Below are positions 1-8,137 of a DNA stretch of 11,544 bases, piece after piece. Location: assembly GCA_900769325.1 (NCBI GenBank), contig CAAGGF010000101.1, forward strand, positions 1 through 11,544, written 5' to 3'. The notes beneath the pieces are model-generated. The model was given only the letters and a program-made list of their open reading frames with translations, was not told where the DNA came from and ran no database searches. The position numbers and the translations under genes are program-made. The DNA is from Spirochaetia bacterium (GTDB taxonomy: Bacteria > Spirochaetota > Spirochaetia > Treponematales > Treponemataceae). Numbering within the stretch: the stretch's first letter is position 1; each line of letters begins with the position of its first letter.

Positions 1-1
1 A

Positions 2-307
2 ACAGATTTTTCAAAGATTATCAACGAAAAAGTCCTCAAAGCCAAAATCACCGAAGACGCACGGAGGACTTTTATGACTTTGGAACAAGAGATAAGACTC
101 GCCGCCAAACACGCCGCCCAAGCGGCCGCTGAGAAAGCTTCTAAAGAAGGTTATGAAAAGGGATATAAAGATGCTGAAGCAGAAAAGGAAATTGCTTTAA
201 AAAAGTCTGCGGAAAATAACGCCAGAAAAATGAAGGCAAAAAACATTCCTGATGATATTATCGCAGAGTGCACAGGGCTTTCTTTACAGCAGGTTCAGGA
301 GCTGTAA
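2..307 (+). CDS. Rpn-family PD-(D/E)XK nuclease, C-terminal part (cut by window edge)
   Basis: An open frame runs in from the left edge with no start and ends at TAA 305-307, giving about 101 residues. The first residues (TDFSKIINEKVLKAKITED) and the last (CTGLSLQQVQEL) match the complete Rpn-family gene on the opposite strand at 9869-10798, so this is the C-terminal third of a paralogue. The nuclease core is outside the window. What remains is the end of the core, a lysine/glutamate-rich helical segment (EKASKEGYEKGYKDAEAEKE) and a short terminal motif (IPDDIIAECTGLSLQQVQEL) that resembles a small helix-turn-helix. Known family members are DNA nucleases linked to recombination and phage defence. 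Relative to the other copy, the helical repeat region is 18 residues shorter. The family call is firm through homology; activity cannot be judged. Confidence 0.85.
   Translation, partial: TDFSKIINEKVLKAKITEDARRTFMTLEQEIRLAAKHAAQAAAEKASKEGYEKGYKDAEAEKEIALKKSAENNARKMKAKNIPDDIIAECTGLSLQQVQEL
74..307 (+). other. possible intragenic short Rpn product (77 aa) from an internal start
   Basis: Inside the Rpn frame, GGAGG at 63-67 is followed six bases later by an in-frame ATG at 74. Translation from here would give a 77-residue protein: a conserved amphipathic start (MTLEQEIRLAAKHAAQ), a charged helix and the terminal motif ending VQEL. The paralogue at 9869-10798 has the same signal at the same place. 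E. coli Rpn genes are reported to make short C-terminal proteins from internal starts that block the full-length toxin. A similar role here is inference. Confidence 0.45.
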
Positions 308-338
308 GATTTACACTGATACTTCGTATATAATTCAG

Positions 339-360
339 AAAATTCTCACTGAGAATTTTT
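339..360 (+). terminator. AT-rich terminator-like hairpin after the Rpn gene
   Basis: The arms AAAATTCTC (339-347) and GAGAATTTT (351-359) pair perfectly around a 3-base loop, with only one further T before an A run. The stem is mostly A/T and the U tract belongs to the stem, so it is weaker than the hairpin at 383-422. It also reads as a terminator on the opposite strand. Confidence 0.35.
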
Positions 361-450
361 AAAAACTCACTGAGAATTTTTTAAAAGTCAGTGAGAATTT
401 TTAAAAACTCACTGACTTTTTTCATAACACTTACTGAGAATTTTTTCACA
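345..450. repeat. five-unit tandem repeat, 21-bp period
   Basis: Related units begin at 345, 366, 387, 408 and 430, that is, spacings of 21, 21, 21 and 22. Each has a core of the type CTCACTGAG followed by AATTTTTAAAA. The core is a near-palindrome (TCA-n-TGA), so neighbouring units can pair with each other in more than one way: 366-373 with 388-395, or 387-395 with 408-416. The array lies 38 bp past the Rpn stop. Its function is unknown; it contains the terminator-like hairpins listed separately. Confidence 0.8.
383..422 (+). terminator. rho-independent terminator candidate
   Basis: Perfect 13-bp arms, AAAAGTCAGTGAG (383-395) and CTCACTGACTTTT (408-420), enclose a 12-base loop and end in six T (417-422). 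The stem core GTCAGTGAG/CTCACTGAC is reasonably GC-bearing. It would end transcription from the Rpn gene and separate it from the lipoprotein cluster. Confidence 0.6.
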
Positions 451-469
451 AATTTTTTAATATCAAAGA

Positions 470-557
470 GATGCTGATGCCCTAGGCACGCGAGTGATGC
501 GTTAAATAATTTCCTTAAGGCAAACGCCCTTGTGGCGTAAACGAGTTCAGCATGACA
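470..557 (-). repeat. REP-like palindromic element, left copy (inverted to 9757-9844)
   Basis: This 88-bp element starts GATGCTGATGCCC and ends TTCAGCATGACA, so its ends are themselves inverted (ATGCTGA/TCAGCAT). Its reverse complement matches 9757-9844 at 84 of 88 positions by hand alignment, without gaps. It contains an internal hairpin (ACGCC/GGCGT on the reverse strand) and short palindromes CCTTAAGG and CCTAGG. It encodes nothing evident. REP-like or MITE-like repeats of this look are common between genes in many bacteria. Confidence 0.85.
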
Positions 558-751
558 CAGTGGTTACCGTCGCATGGCAATAGCACTATCGTTTTGCCGC
601 AAATGGACTTCTTTCTTCTAAAATACTGGAAAAAACTTGTTATTATAAAAAGAATACTTGAATTTATACATAAACAATTATAAATTTATTTTATGAATTT
701 TTTTTAAGAAACTTTTTTAAATTGTTCTTGTCTAACGCTATGATTTTCTAG
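558..751. other. AT-rich non-coding stretch with no recognised feature
   Basis: Between the REP-like element and the putative promoter there is no convincing open frame, RNA gene or repeat. The first 50 bases (to about 607) are more GC-rich and may be the remnant of a longer repeat. The rest is very AT-rich leader or promoter-flanking DNA. Confidence 0.5.
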
Positions 752-781
752 TTTACAAAGTTTTCTATATATAAATATATA
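752..781 (+). promoter_or_regulatory. possible promoter of the lipoprotein cluster
   Basis: TTTACA (752-757) and TATATA (776-781) are separated by 18 bp and lie about 45 bp before the first lipoprotein start. The region is so AT-rich that -10-like hexamers occur by chance, so the exact placement is uncertain. A promoter somewhere here is expected, because the preceding gene is followed by a terminator. Confidence 0.35.
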
Positions 782-793
782 AACATTAGTTTT

Positions 794-820
794 TTCCGCG
801 GAATGAAAGGCGGATTGGAG
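794..820 (+). promoter_or_regulatory. leader palindrome/hairpin and ribosome binding site of the first lipoprotein
   Basis: A perfect 10-bp palindrome TTCCGCGGAA (794-803) stands out in AT-rich DNA. TCCGC (795-799) can also pair with GCGGA (810-814), just before the Shine-Dalgarno GGAG (817-820), which is five bases from ATG 826. The Shine-Dalgarno supports the chosen start. A regulatory role for the hairpin is only a possibility. Confidence 0.45.
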
Positions 821-825
821 TTTTT

Positions 826-3800
826 ATGTTAAAAAAAGGAATTTTTCCATTGTTTTTGGTTCTGCAGGTCTTTTTGTCCTGTGCAAATGATTTGATTCCT
901 GAGTCTACGGTTTCGCAGATTTCGTCGGGAATTACTGTTTCAAAAGAACTTGTTCCGCCGTCGTCACTTTATGCATCTAACGGCAATTACCGTTCTGTAA
1001 AACTTTCATGGAATATTGCACAGAATGCCGCACGGTACAACATTTATTCAACAGATTCTTTAAATCCGTCAAATGCTATTTTTGAAAAAGCAGGAGAAAC
1101 TAAAGACGGTCAGACTACTTCCGTAATAATTCAGGAAAACCCGGGAGTTACAAAATATTACTGCGTAACAAGCGTTGACTTAGACGGAAATGAATCTACA
1201 AAAAGTAATTATGTTTCTGCGACAACCCTTGCAACTCCAGAAATCACTTCAATAGAAGAAGCAGAAAACGGCACCGAAATTACAGTAAACTGGTATCTTG
1301 ACAATTGCCGCGATGAATCTTCTCCGTATTTCAACGATTTGCGCTTTGTCCTTCACCTTTATGATTCAACAATGAACGAAATTAAAGACAAGGAAAGCGA
1401 CATTCTTCACGCAAAAGATTTTTCAAATGGCGTTCCGGGCGCTGTCGTAAAATATTCTTACACTTTTAAAGACCTTACTTCAAAAACTAAATATTATTTT
1501 ATGGTCGAAGCCTTTACTTTTGAAAATCCAGAAGAAAATCCTTCAAATATAGAAAGAAGCGACAAAATCGATGCCGAAACAGCCAGAATGATGAATCCAA
1601 AGAAAGTTTCAGATTTGTACATCGAAAAGGGTGTTAAAACAGATGCTCTTAAAGTATCGTTTACGCTCCCGGAATTCTGTGATTACAAAGAATCAGATCA
1701 AACTTACTCTCGTCATCCGCTTTATTTTAAAGTTGAAAGACGCTATTCCGGCGTAGAAAATGCCCAGTGGGAAACAGTTATAAATAAACTTTCTTCCGTA
1801 GAAGGAACAAATGAAAAAAAACTCATTTACAACTTTACATTAGGCGAAAGTGACACAGATTGTGGAGATTTCACAATTACTACAAAAGCCTCGACAGATT
1901 CTTCTATGGAATCTAATCCGAACTACGAAAACTATATTCAGGGCTCGCTGATAACTCTTTCTTTTAAAGTTGACCGCGGAATAAAATACGATTTTAGGAT
2001 TCAGTCTTATGTAGACGACACAATAAAATTTTTAAGTTCCGAAGACGCCATCGCAGAAGACACCGGCTGGCTTGTTTCTGTGCCGAGTTTTAATGTTCTT
2101 TCAAAATATGAACTTTCCGATGAGAATAAAAATGAAATCACAAATGTTAATATTTCTTTCAATTTAAAATTTGAACCTTTTGAAAAAGAAGCCTCTTACA
2201 TTTATAAAGTGCAGGAAAGTTTTGAAGAATTTGAAACTCTTTTAGACCTCACAAAAACAAAAGAACCTGTTGAAACTCAGGTAAAAGAAGTAAGCACTAT
2301 TTCAGAAATAAATAATCTTCTATATAAAAAGGATACTTCAGAGAATAAATTCGGGTATTACAGTTATGTTTTCACGCTTTTAGATGCAGGTAAAAATGTA
2401 CTTCAAGAAATAAAAACAAGCGAAAAAATCATTGTAATAAAAGACCGCACTCTTATCCCTGAGCCTAAAAACTTTACTGTAGAAGACGGTTATGCAAATA
2501 AATTCATCATTTCTTGGAATCACCCTGAAAATGCAACTTATGTTTTAAATTATGATGTTTTAGATGAAAGCGGGCAGAAAGTTGAAACTGTTTCAAAAAC
2601 GGAAGATGAATTAAAAGCACTTACAGGTGTCGTTTCAGGTCCTGATGAAGACGGAAAAATTACCGTAAAGCTAGATGCAGAATCAGGGGATATAAGGCAG
2701 TTTTATCTTACTGTAAGAGTGGGAATGACTGTTGTAGTTTACGATAAAGTTCCTGGTGCAGAAGGCGAGGTTAATGCCGTAAGAAAAACTTTAGGAACTC
2801 CGTCTCCAAAAATCGTTGAATACGATTACAGTACAATCAAAGTTCAGTGGGACGAAGTTCAGATGAGCGAAGTTTCCGTGAATGAAGAAGGAACTGTAAC
2901 GACCGGTTTTGATATTTCTGCAAAATACAAGGAAAGTTTTATTCCGTCTTCTCTTTCTGATGATGAAATGACAAAGCTAAAAGAAGAACTTGCTTCAGCC
3001 TCAAATTGTTCAATTAAAGAGACTGTTTTGGAAACTGGCAAAAAAAGGTATACTTGTGTCTTGGAAAAACCTTACGGTTATGACAATCCTTTAGTTTCAG
3101 GTCTTCCGATTGATTTTAAGGTAACTGCAAAAAATTCAAAAGATACAACTAAAAGTACAATCGAAACTGAAACAGTCGGTCCTGCTATGATTAATGCCCA
3201 GATTTCACAAGATAAGCCGGCAGACGATTCAATTAAATTGACATGGAATAAAGTAAAAGGTGCTGAAAGTTATATCATTCAGCGAATCTGTAATGCCCCA
3301 GATTCAGTAAAAAGTGATACTTATTTCTATTCTGAAGACGGTGCAATTTCTACTCTTAACGGAGACGAAGGTATTCAAGAGCGAACTTCTGGAAAAATGA
3401 CGCCTTCTGCAGAAAATACTGTATATGAATTTACAGATATTTATAAAGAACCTGATTCAGGTCAGGAAAATAACGGTTATCAGGTAAACCAGTCTAAACT
3501 TTCATGGGGTATCAGATACGATTATATAATTCTTCCTGTAAAAAAAGGCGGAACAGAACGGGATTTCGTTTTTGATAAAGATGATTTCTGTTTGCTCACA
3601 GATGAATCAGCATCAAATATAATTTATACAAAAAAATCTGATGGCGGCGAAGGTTTTGTCGATGTTCCGCTTAAATATGTTTCAGGGGCAACTTCTGGTT
3701 TTGGTCAGAATATTTTTGCTGAAAAAGCTCAGAATACAAAAACGATAAAAGTTGATTTTGCTCAGCCATTCTATACAAACGCAGAACCTACATTGCTCAG

Positions 3801-5130
3801 ACGAAAATACGGAACTGACGATGAATGGGAAAAAGTTGCTTCTGGTAAGCCGGAAGATTTGCAGCTCTCTTACACTCCTTTAACAAAAGACGGCTATACT
3901 CCGTATGAATATATCGTAAAATACAGTTACAATGCCAATAAATTTACATATCCGCTTTCTCTTGATAAATATTTAAAATCAGAAAAAACTTTGGAAACAC
4001 GCTACAAATACAAAGACGGGGATACAGAAAAGGAACCTGCAAATAAAGGTTATCTTTTAAATGTAAACTTTGAAGCAAAATATAACGGAAAATTAGTCGG
4101 AGATAATTATGTAGTTGATGAAGATTATTATACCGAAAAAGTTTCATGGGACAGATGGGATTTTGACGAGGCAAAAATCGGACCTGACAAATTTGAAATC
4201 TATGCCTTTAATCCGGAATTAACAATAGGCTGGACAAAAATTGCAGAAATTGCATCAAATGATGTTTTTGAAGATTCAACAGTTGAACTTCTTGATACTG
4301 ACATCAGAAAATATCAGACGACAGTTTTATTAACGCCAACAGGTTATAACGATAAAACTAAAACAAACACAACAGGACTTTTAAAAGTCTTAAGAAACGC
4401 AAAACATTATTACAAAATCGTCTTCCCTCAGTCGGAAAATACACCTGAAACTGATTTAGGTGATGCAAAAGATATCTATGCGTACAGGCAGATTACTGAT
4501 GAGGAGCTGGTGAAGAGTTCGCTTTTGGTGATGGCGTATGCGTTCTATTTAAATGCCGGCGGAAATGCAAATTTGAGTAATGTGGAAAGTCTTTTTAAAT
4601 ATGGTGGTGATAAAAGATTTGACTCAGAAAATGGTTTTGTTACATTTGAAGGAAGATATAGGGGTGGTGGAACTGGTAAATATATGGCTGATTATCAATT
4701 TACTAATTATGCTCCGTTACAGCTTATGCCGTCAGGTCTTAGTTCTAGTGTTATTTCAATTACAACTGAAAAACAGAGTGTGAATATTCAAGGTGATGCA
4801 GATAATTATATTTTCAAATTTAATGGAGGGCAGTCATTAACAGTCAAAACTGGAGACCAAAATAATACTCTTGATTATGGGGGCATGATTTCTGTTACTG
4901 TAGATAATGATAGCAGTTTGACGGTTACTTTGAAACGGAATGGAAGAGAGGAAACTAATACTGTTGTTAGTACAACAGATAGAGAAGTTAGACGTTCTTG
5001 GTTCCCAATGCAGATTTATAGAGCTGGAGGTATTTTTAATACTTCAAACTATGGTGATAATCAATATTGGCTGAAAGATTCTTCTTACGGCTGGTGGCCT
5101 GACGCTGAAACTGGGCTTTACAAATACTAA
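826..5130 (+). CDS. large FN3-repeat lipoprotein (1434 aa)
   Basis: The N-terminus is a lipoprotein signal: MLKK, a hydrophobic stretch, then VFLSC with Cys19 as the likely lipidated residue. The body is a string of fibronectin type III-like beta-sandwiches, seen from the recurring pattern of a short V/L-x-W strand (VKLSWN 58-63, IISWN 561-565, IKVQW 671-675, IKLTWN 803-808), a central tyrosine strand (ARYNIYS, ESYIIQR) and a closing strand (YYCVTSVD, YYFMVEAF). Rough units are 43-134, 136-252, 258-417, 545-657, 658-785 and 787-935, with more divergent ones to about 1200. Residues 1220-1434 do not look like FN3. They are rich in Gly, Asn, Thr and aromatics and end WWPDAETGLYKY. G-ending codons (GAG, GTG, GCG) become frequent near 4500. 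The protein is probably surface-exposed or periplasmic, in binding or scaffolding. No catalytic motif is visible and the ligand is unknown. It is first in the cluster, 15 bp before the next lipoprotein. Confidence 0.9.
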   Translation: MLKKGIFPLFLVLQVFLSCANDLIPESTVSQISSGITVSKELVPPSSLYASNGNYRSVKLSWNIAQNAARYNIYSTDSLNPSNAIFEKAGETKDGQTTSVIIQENPGVTKYYCVTSVDLDGNESTKSNYVSATTLATPEITSIEEAENGTEITVNWYLDNCRDESSPYFNDLRFVLHLYDSTMNEIKDKESDILHAKDFSNGVPGAVVKYSYTFKDLTSKTKYYFMVEAFTFENPEENPSNIERSDKIDAETARMMNPKKVSDLYIEKGVKTDALKVSFTLPEFCDYKESDQTYSRHPLYFKVERRYSGVENAQWETVINKLSSVEGTNEKKLIYNFTLGESDTDCGDFTITTKASTDSSMESNPNYENYIQGSLITLSFKVDRGIKYDFRIQSYVDDTIKFLSSEDAIAEDTGWLVSVPSFNVLSKYELSDENKNEITNVNISFNLKFEPFEKEASYIYKVQESFEEFETLLDLTKTKEPVETQVKEVSTISEINNLLYKKDTSENKFGYYSYVFTLLDAGKNVLQEIKTSEKIIVIKDRTLIPEPKNFTVEDGYANKFIISWNHPENATYVLNYDVLDESGQKVETVSKTEDELKALTGVVSGPDEDGKITVKLDAESGDIRQFYLTVRVGMTVVVYDKVPGAEGEVNAVRKTLGTPSPKIVEYDYSTIKVQWDEVQMSEVSVNEEGTVTTGFDISAKYKESFIPSSLSDDEMTKLKEELASASNCSIKETVLETGKKRYTCVLEKPYGYDNPLVSGLPIDFKVTAKNSKDTTKSTIETETVGPAMINAQISQDKPADDSIKLTWNKVKGAESYIIQRICNAPDSVKSDTYFYSEDGAISTLNGDEGIQERTSGKMTPSAENTVYEFTDIYKEPDSGQENNGYQVNQSKLSWGIRYDYIILPVKKGGTERDFVFDKDDFCLLTDESASNIIYTKKSDGGEGFVDVPLKYVSGATSGFGQNIFAEKAQNTKTIKVDFAQPFYTNAEPTLLRRKYGTDDEWEKVASGKPEDLQLSYTPLTKDGYTPYEYIVKYSYNANKFTYPLSLDKYLKSEKTLETRYKYKDGDTEKEPANKGYLLNVNFEAKYNGKLVGDNYVVDEDYYTEKVSWDRWDFDEAKIGPDKFEIYAFNPELTIGWTKIAEIASNDVFEDSTVELLDTDIRKYQTTVLLTPTGYNDKTKTNTTGLLKVLRNAKHYYKIVFPQSENTPETDLGDAKDIYAYRQITDEELVKSSLLVMAYAFYLNAGGNANLSNVESLFKYGGDKRFDSENGFVTFEGRYRGGGTGKYMADYQFTNYAPLQLMPSGLSSSVISITTEKQSVNIQGDADNYIFKFNGGQSLTVKTGDQNNTLDYGGMISVTVDNDSSLTVTLKRNGREETNTVVSTTDREVRRSWFPMQIYRAGGIFNTSNYGDNQYWLKDSSYGWWPDAETGLYKY

Positions 5131-5145
5131 AAAAAGGATGATGCT

Positions 5146-7503
5146 ATGAAAAAGATATACAGATTGCTTTTGACTTTTATGCCGGCTTTAGTTCTTTATA
5201 CGGGGTGCTATGCGTTCTTTCAGGAAAAAATTCCTATGGATATTTCAAAAGACAGTTCAAGTCTTACAGACCTTATAGTTCCTGAAGAAAAAGAAACTTT
5301 CCTTTCTTACCCGGAGCAGGTTTTCGTTTCTGACAAAGTTTATCAGGATAAAATCGTCGTAAGCTGGAAAGATGTTCCGGGGGCGACTTCTTATCAGATT
5401 GAAAGGGCTGTAATCGACGGCACAAAAACTGGAGAAGACCTTATACTTTCAGAAGAAAAGTTTGAACTTTTAAAAGAATACTGGCCTAAAAACACTTTTG
5501 AAGATAAAATTCTTTCATCACCTACAAGCCTAAGCCCAGAATACAACAATACTTACTATTACCGCATCAAGGCTGAAAACATTTCAAAATCGCTTGAGTC
5601 TGATTTTACGCCTTTTTCTGACGGAGATAATTACATAAACGGCGGAAAACTTTTTTCTTCTCCGCAGAATGTTGAAGCAAGTAAAGGAAAGGCAGAAAAT
5701 TACATCGACATTACATGGAATCCGGTTCCTAATGCAACAAATTATATAATCTACAGAACTGAAAAATCAAACGGTTCGCAGCTTGAAGAAATTGCAGTAA
5801 TCCGCTCCGACCGCACTTCTTACAGAAATGAAATGATTGATTCAGAGCGCGGAAAAGAATTCTACTATAAGATTCAGGCTAAAAACGGCAATTCTTCTTC
5901 GGCACTTTCGTCAATCGCTATGGGTTATTCCCTTCAGTTCGGTGCTCCTTCTGCTCCAAACGGAATTACAGTTGTAGACCAGTTTGCAAAATCAAAATCT
6001 TCTTTGACTCTTAAATGGGAGCGCTCTCCTGACTCGTCTAGCGAATACGAAAGAACTTATTCAGTTTACAGGACAAGCAGCGAAGACAATGTTTATACTC
6101 TTGTAAAAAGCGGACTAACACAGGATACTACAAGCATTACAGATACAGGTGTAAAACCAGGTCTTATTTATTATTACTTCATTCAGACTGTTGATATAGA
6201 AATTTTAAATAAGAGCAACAAAATAAAATCTGCATTCAGTGAAAAATCAGATACAACTTACGGTTACCTTTTGAGTTCTCCGTCAGACATTTCCGTGAAG
6301 AAAAAAGCTGATTCTCCGCAAAAACTCTTGAGATTCAAGGCTGCGTTAGGTGAAATCGAAGAAAACCTTCCGTTCTCGTATAATATTTATTCTTCTGATT
6401 CAAAAGACGGAACTTACATTTTATTAAAGTCTTTTATCCCGGATTCACAAAACGCCCGCGATGAAGACGGATATTACAATGTTGAAGTTGAAAATAAGCC
6501 GTTTTATAAAGTTTCGACTGTTTACGCTTTGTCTGTTGAAGGCGAATCTGATTATTCTGAACCTGTTGCTCCTGTTCCTGACGCTCCTGAAAATGTATGC
6601 GCAACAAAAACAGAAAACCTCGCTTCAGATTCAAGTGTTCCGTGGAGCCCGAATGCAAACGGTGTTTATCCTGTAAAAGTTACATGGAAAAAGCCTTCTT
6701 CTGGAAATACTCCTTACGCTTACGATGTCTACCGTTCGACAAAACCTGATTCAGGATTCAAAAAGATTACTGAAACTCCTGTTATGGCAGGTGGACAGGA
6801 TTCTTTCTATTATATAGATGTAAATGATTCAGCAGTTTCAGGCGTATTCTATTTCTACCGCGTCCGTGCATTAAATTCTCTTTTACAGGGAACAGAACAG
6901 AACGACCCGCTTGATGATTTCCCTGAAAATGGCGGAAACCGTGATTCATGGGGTTACGGGGCTGTAACGCCTGATCAGTGGTTCAGGGAATACAACAAAA
7001 CTGTTGGCCGAAGTCAGGAAAAACTTACTCTCATGCACAAACCAAACGATATGGACAAACTCGGAAGTGAAACTATAAAAGCTGACTATACGACAAAAAA
7101 TAATTCAGCTCCTGGAACTCTCTCTTATAATGCCGCTATTGCAGGTCTTGGTGCTGAAATTAAAATGCACTACGCAGGCGATTATGCAGACGAGCAGATT
7201 AAGTGCCAGTCTCAGGACGGAGAAATTTTAATCGGATATAAATTTGTCATAACAGGAGATACAAATACTTCATCAAATATGAGTGCAAACGGTAAAATGA
7301 ACGGAACTGTAACTTGTACTCATTCAACGGAAAACAATCTTATTCAGGGAATGTATCCGGGTGAAGCAGTTTACAACAACCTCCAGATTAAAGGCGGTGC
7401 TGCAGGCGGCGGTTTTTACGGAGTTACAACAAGAGATTTAAAAGGGAATGAAATAAATAAAGGAGAAGTAGACTGGAAAGTCGGGGAGGAAATTCATAAG
7501 TGA
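5146..7503 (+). CDS. FN3-repeat lipoprotein with novel C-terminal module (785 aa)
   Basis: AAGGA seven bases upstream supports ATG 5146. The signal peptide MKKIYRLLLTFMPALVLYTGC gives a lipobox-like LYTGC with Cys21. It is loose by E. coli rules but acceptable for spirochaetes. About five FN3-like domains follow: 53-155, 171-262, 267-375, 377-475 and 478-585. Each has the W-strand (VVSWKDVPGATSYQIER, IDITWNPVPNATNYIIYR, LTLKWERS, VKVTWKKPSS) and a YYYRIKA-type closing strand. Residues 605-785 form a different module with KLTLMHK, ANGKMNGTV, YNNLQIKGGAAGGGFYGV and VDWK. This module is repeated as almost the whole of the next gene, which suggests a shared partner or ligand. The stop overlaps the next gene's start, so translation is probably coupled. 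Probable role: anchored envelope or surface scaffold or adhesin-like protein. This is inference, as no ligand site is recognised. Confidence 0.9.
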   Translation: MKKIYRLLLTFMPALVLYTGCYAFFQEKIPMDISKDSSSLTDLIVPEEKETFLSYPEQVFVSDKVYQDKIVVSWKDVPGATSYQIERAVIDGTKTGEDLILSEEKFELLKEYWPKNTFEDKILSSPTSLSPEYNNTYYYRIKAENISKSLESDFTPFSDGDNYINGGKLFSSPQNVEASKGKAENYIDITWNPVPNATNYIIYRTEKSNGSQLEEIAVIRSDRTSYRNEMIDSERGKEFYYKIQAKNGNSSSALSSIAMGYSLQFGAPSAPNGITVVDQFAKSKSSLTLKWERSPDSSSEYERTYSVYRTSSEDNVYTLVKSGLTQDTTSITDTGVKPGLIYYYFIQTVDIEILNKSNKIKSAFSEKSDTTYGYLLSSPSDISVKKKADSPQKLLRFKAALGEIEENLPFSYNIYSSDSKDGTYILLKSFIPDSQNARDEDGYYNVEVENKPFYKVSTVYALSVEGESDYSEPVAPVPDAPENVCATKTENLASDSSVPWSPNANGVYPVKVTWKKPSSGNTPYAYDVYRSTKPDSGFKKITETPVMAGGQDSFYYIDVNDSAVSGVFYFYRVRALNSLLQGTEQNDPLDDFPENGGNRDSWGYGAVTPDQWFREYNKTVGRSQEKLTLMHKPNDMDKLGSETIKADYTTKNNSAPGTLSYNAAIAGLGAEIKMHYAGDYADEQIKCQSQDGEILIGYKFVITGDTNTSSNMSANGKMNGTVTCTHSTENNLIQGMYPGEAVYNNLQIKGGAAGGGFYGVTTRDLKGNEINKGEVDWKVGEEIHK

Positions 7504-8066
7504 TGAAAAAAACTTATTCTGTTCTGGCACTTTCTTTGATTTCTCTTCAGGCCTATTGCCAGACAGTTTCTGCTCTTGTAAAAACTTTAAGCGACAGAGA
7601 ATCGCAGAAAAAACTTGAAAGCATTTTACAGGAGTACCCGGATTTCGTTACATTTTTTAATCTGTACAATCAGGAGATTTCTTCTTCACACGACAAACTT
7701 ACACTTATGCACAAGAAGAAAAATCTTTCTAAACTCGGGCATGAAATAATCCACGGAAATATTTCCGGCTCGCTTACATACAGAACAACGCTTAAAGGTG
7801 TAAACGGAATTGTTATAATGGAATATAAAAATTATCAGGATGAACCGGGCTGGATTTTAAACGGATTTACAAACACGAAAGCGGACATCTGTGCAAACGG
7901 CAGAATGTTCGGAACAATCGAGATTTCCGGTAAATACAGTGCAAAAATCATCTACGATAATCTTGTAATTGTGAAAGGAAAAGCTGCAGGCGGTTATTAT
8001 ACTGTAATTTACCCCGACGGCTCTCGTGCAGACATCGCATGGAATTCAGTTTCACATAACGAATGA
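7503..8066 (+). CDS. secreted protein, free-standing copy of the upstream C-terminal module (187 aa)
   Basis: The start ATG 7503 overlaps the previous TGA by one base (TGATG), with GGAGGA at 7485-7490. A GTG at 7500 is better spaced from that Shine-Dalgarno and would add one residue, so either may be used. An N-terminal signal (MKKTYSVLALSLISLQAYCQ) suggests export. Cys19 has a poor lipobox (LQAYC), so it is probably cleaved and soluble, though lipidation is not excluded. From residue 46 the sequence aligns with residues 609-778 of the preceding lipoprotein: PDF...YN, DKLTLMHK...KLG.EII, ANGRMFGTI, YDNLVIVKGKAAGGYY, DIAW. The module has alternating hydrophobic strands and is likely all-beta. 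I do not recognise it as a named family. Tight coupling with its paralogous neighbour suggests the two act together. Confidence 0.85.
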   Translation: MKKTYSVLALSLISLQAYCQTVSALVKTLSDRESQKKLESILQEYPDFVTFFNLYNQEISSSHDKLTLMHKKKNLSKLGHEIIHGNISGSLTYRTTLKGVNGIVIMEYKNYQDEPGWILNGFTNTKADICANGRMFGTIEISGKYSAKIIYDNLVIVKGKAAGGYYTVIYPDGSRADIAWNSVSHNE

Positions 8067-8137
8067 AAAGTCTTGATTTTATTTTTTAAGGCTTTCAGAT
8101 CAGATTTTAGACATATTTTATACATAAGGAATTTTTT

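Noticed and set aside
470..557. tRNA or small structured RNA in the 88-bp element
   Set aside because: No cloverleaf arms or CCA end; the inverted second copy and palindromic ends fit a REP-like repeat better.
2859..6676. Several short frames inside the two large lipoproteins, on both strands
   Set aside because: Shadows of strongly coding frames; no separate signals.
8067..8137. Internal promoter or terminator before the lipocalin-like gene
   Set aside because: TTCAGA-18-TATACA would place the start in the Shine-Dalgarno, and the AAAGTCTT/AAGGCTTT stem has a G-T pair, a 13-base loop and no U tract. The gap may hold a signal but none is convincing.
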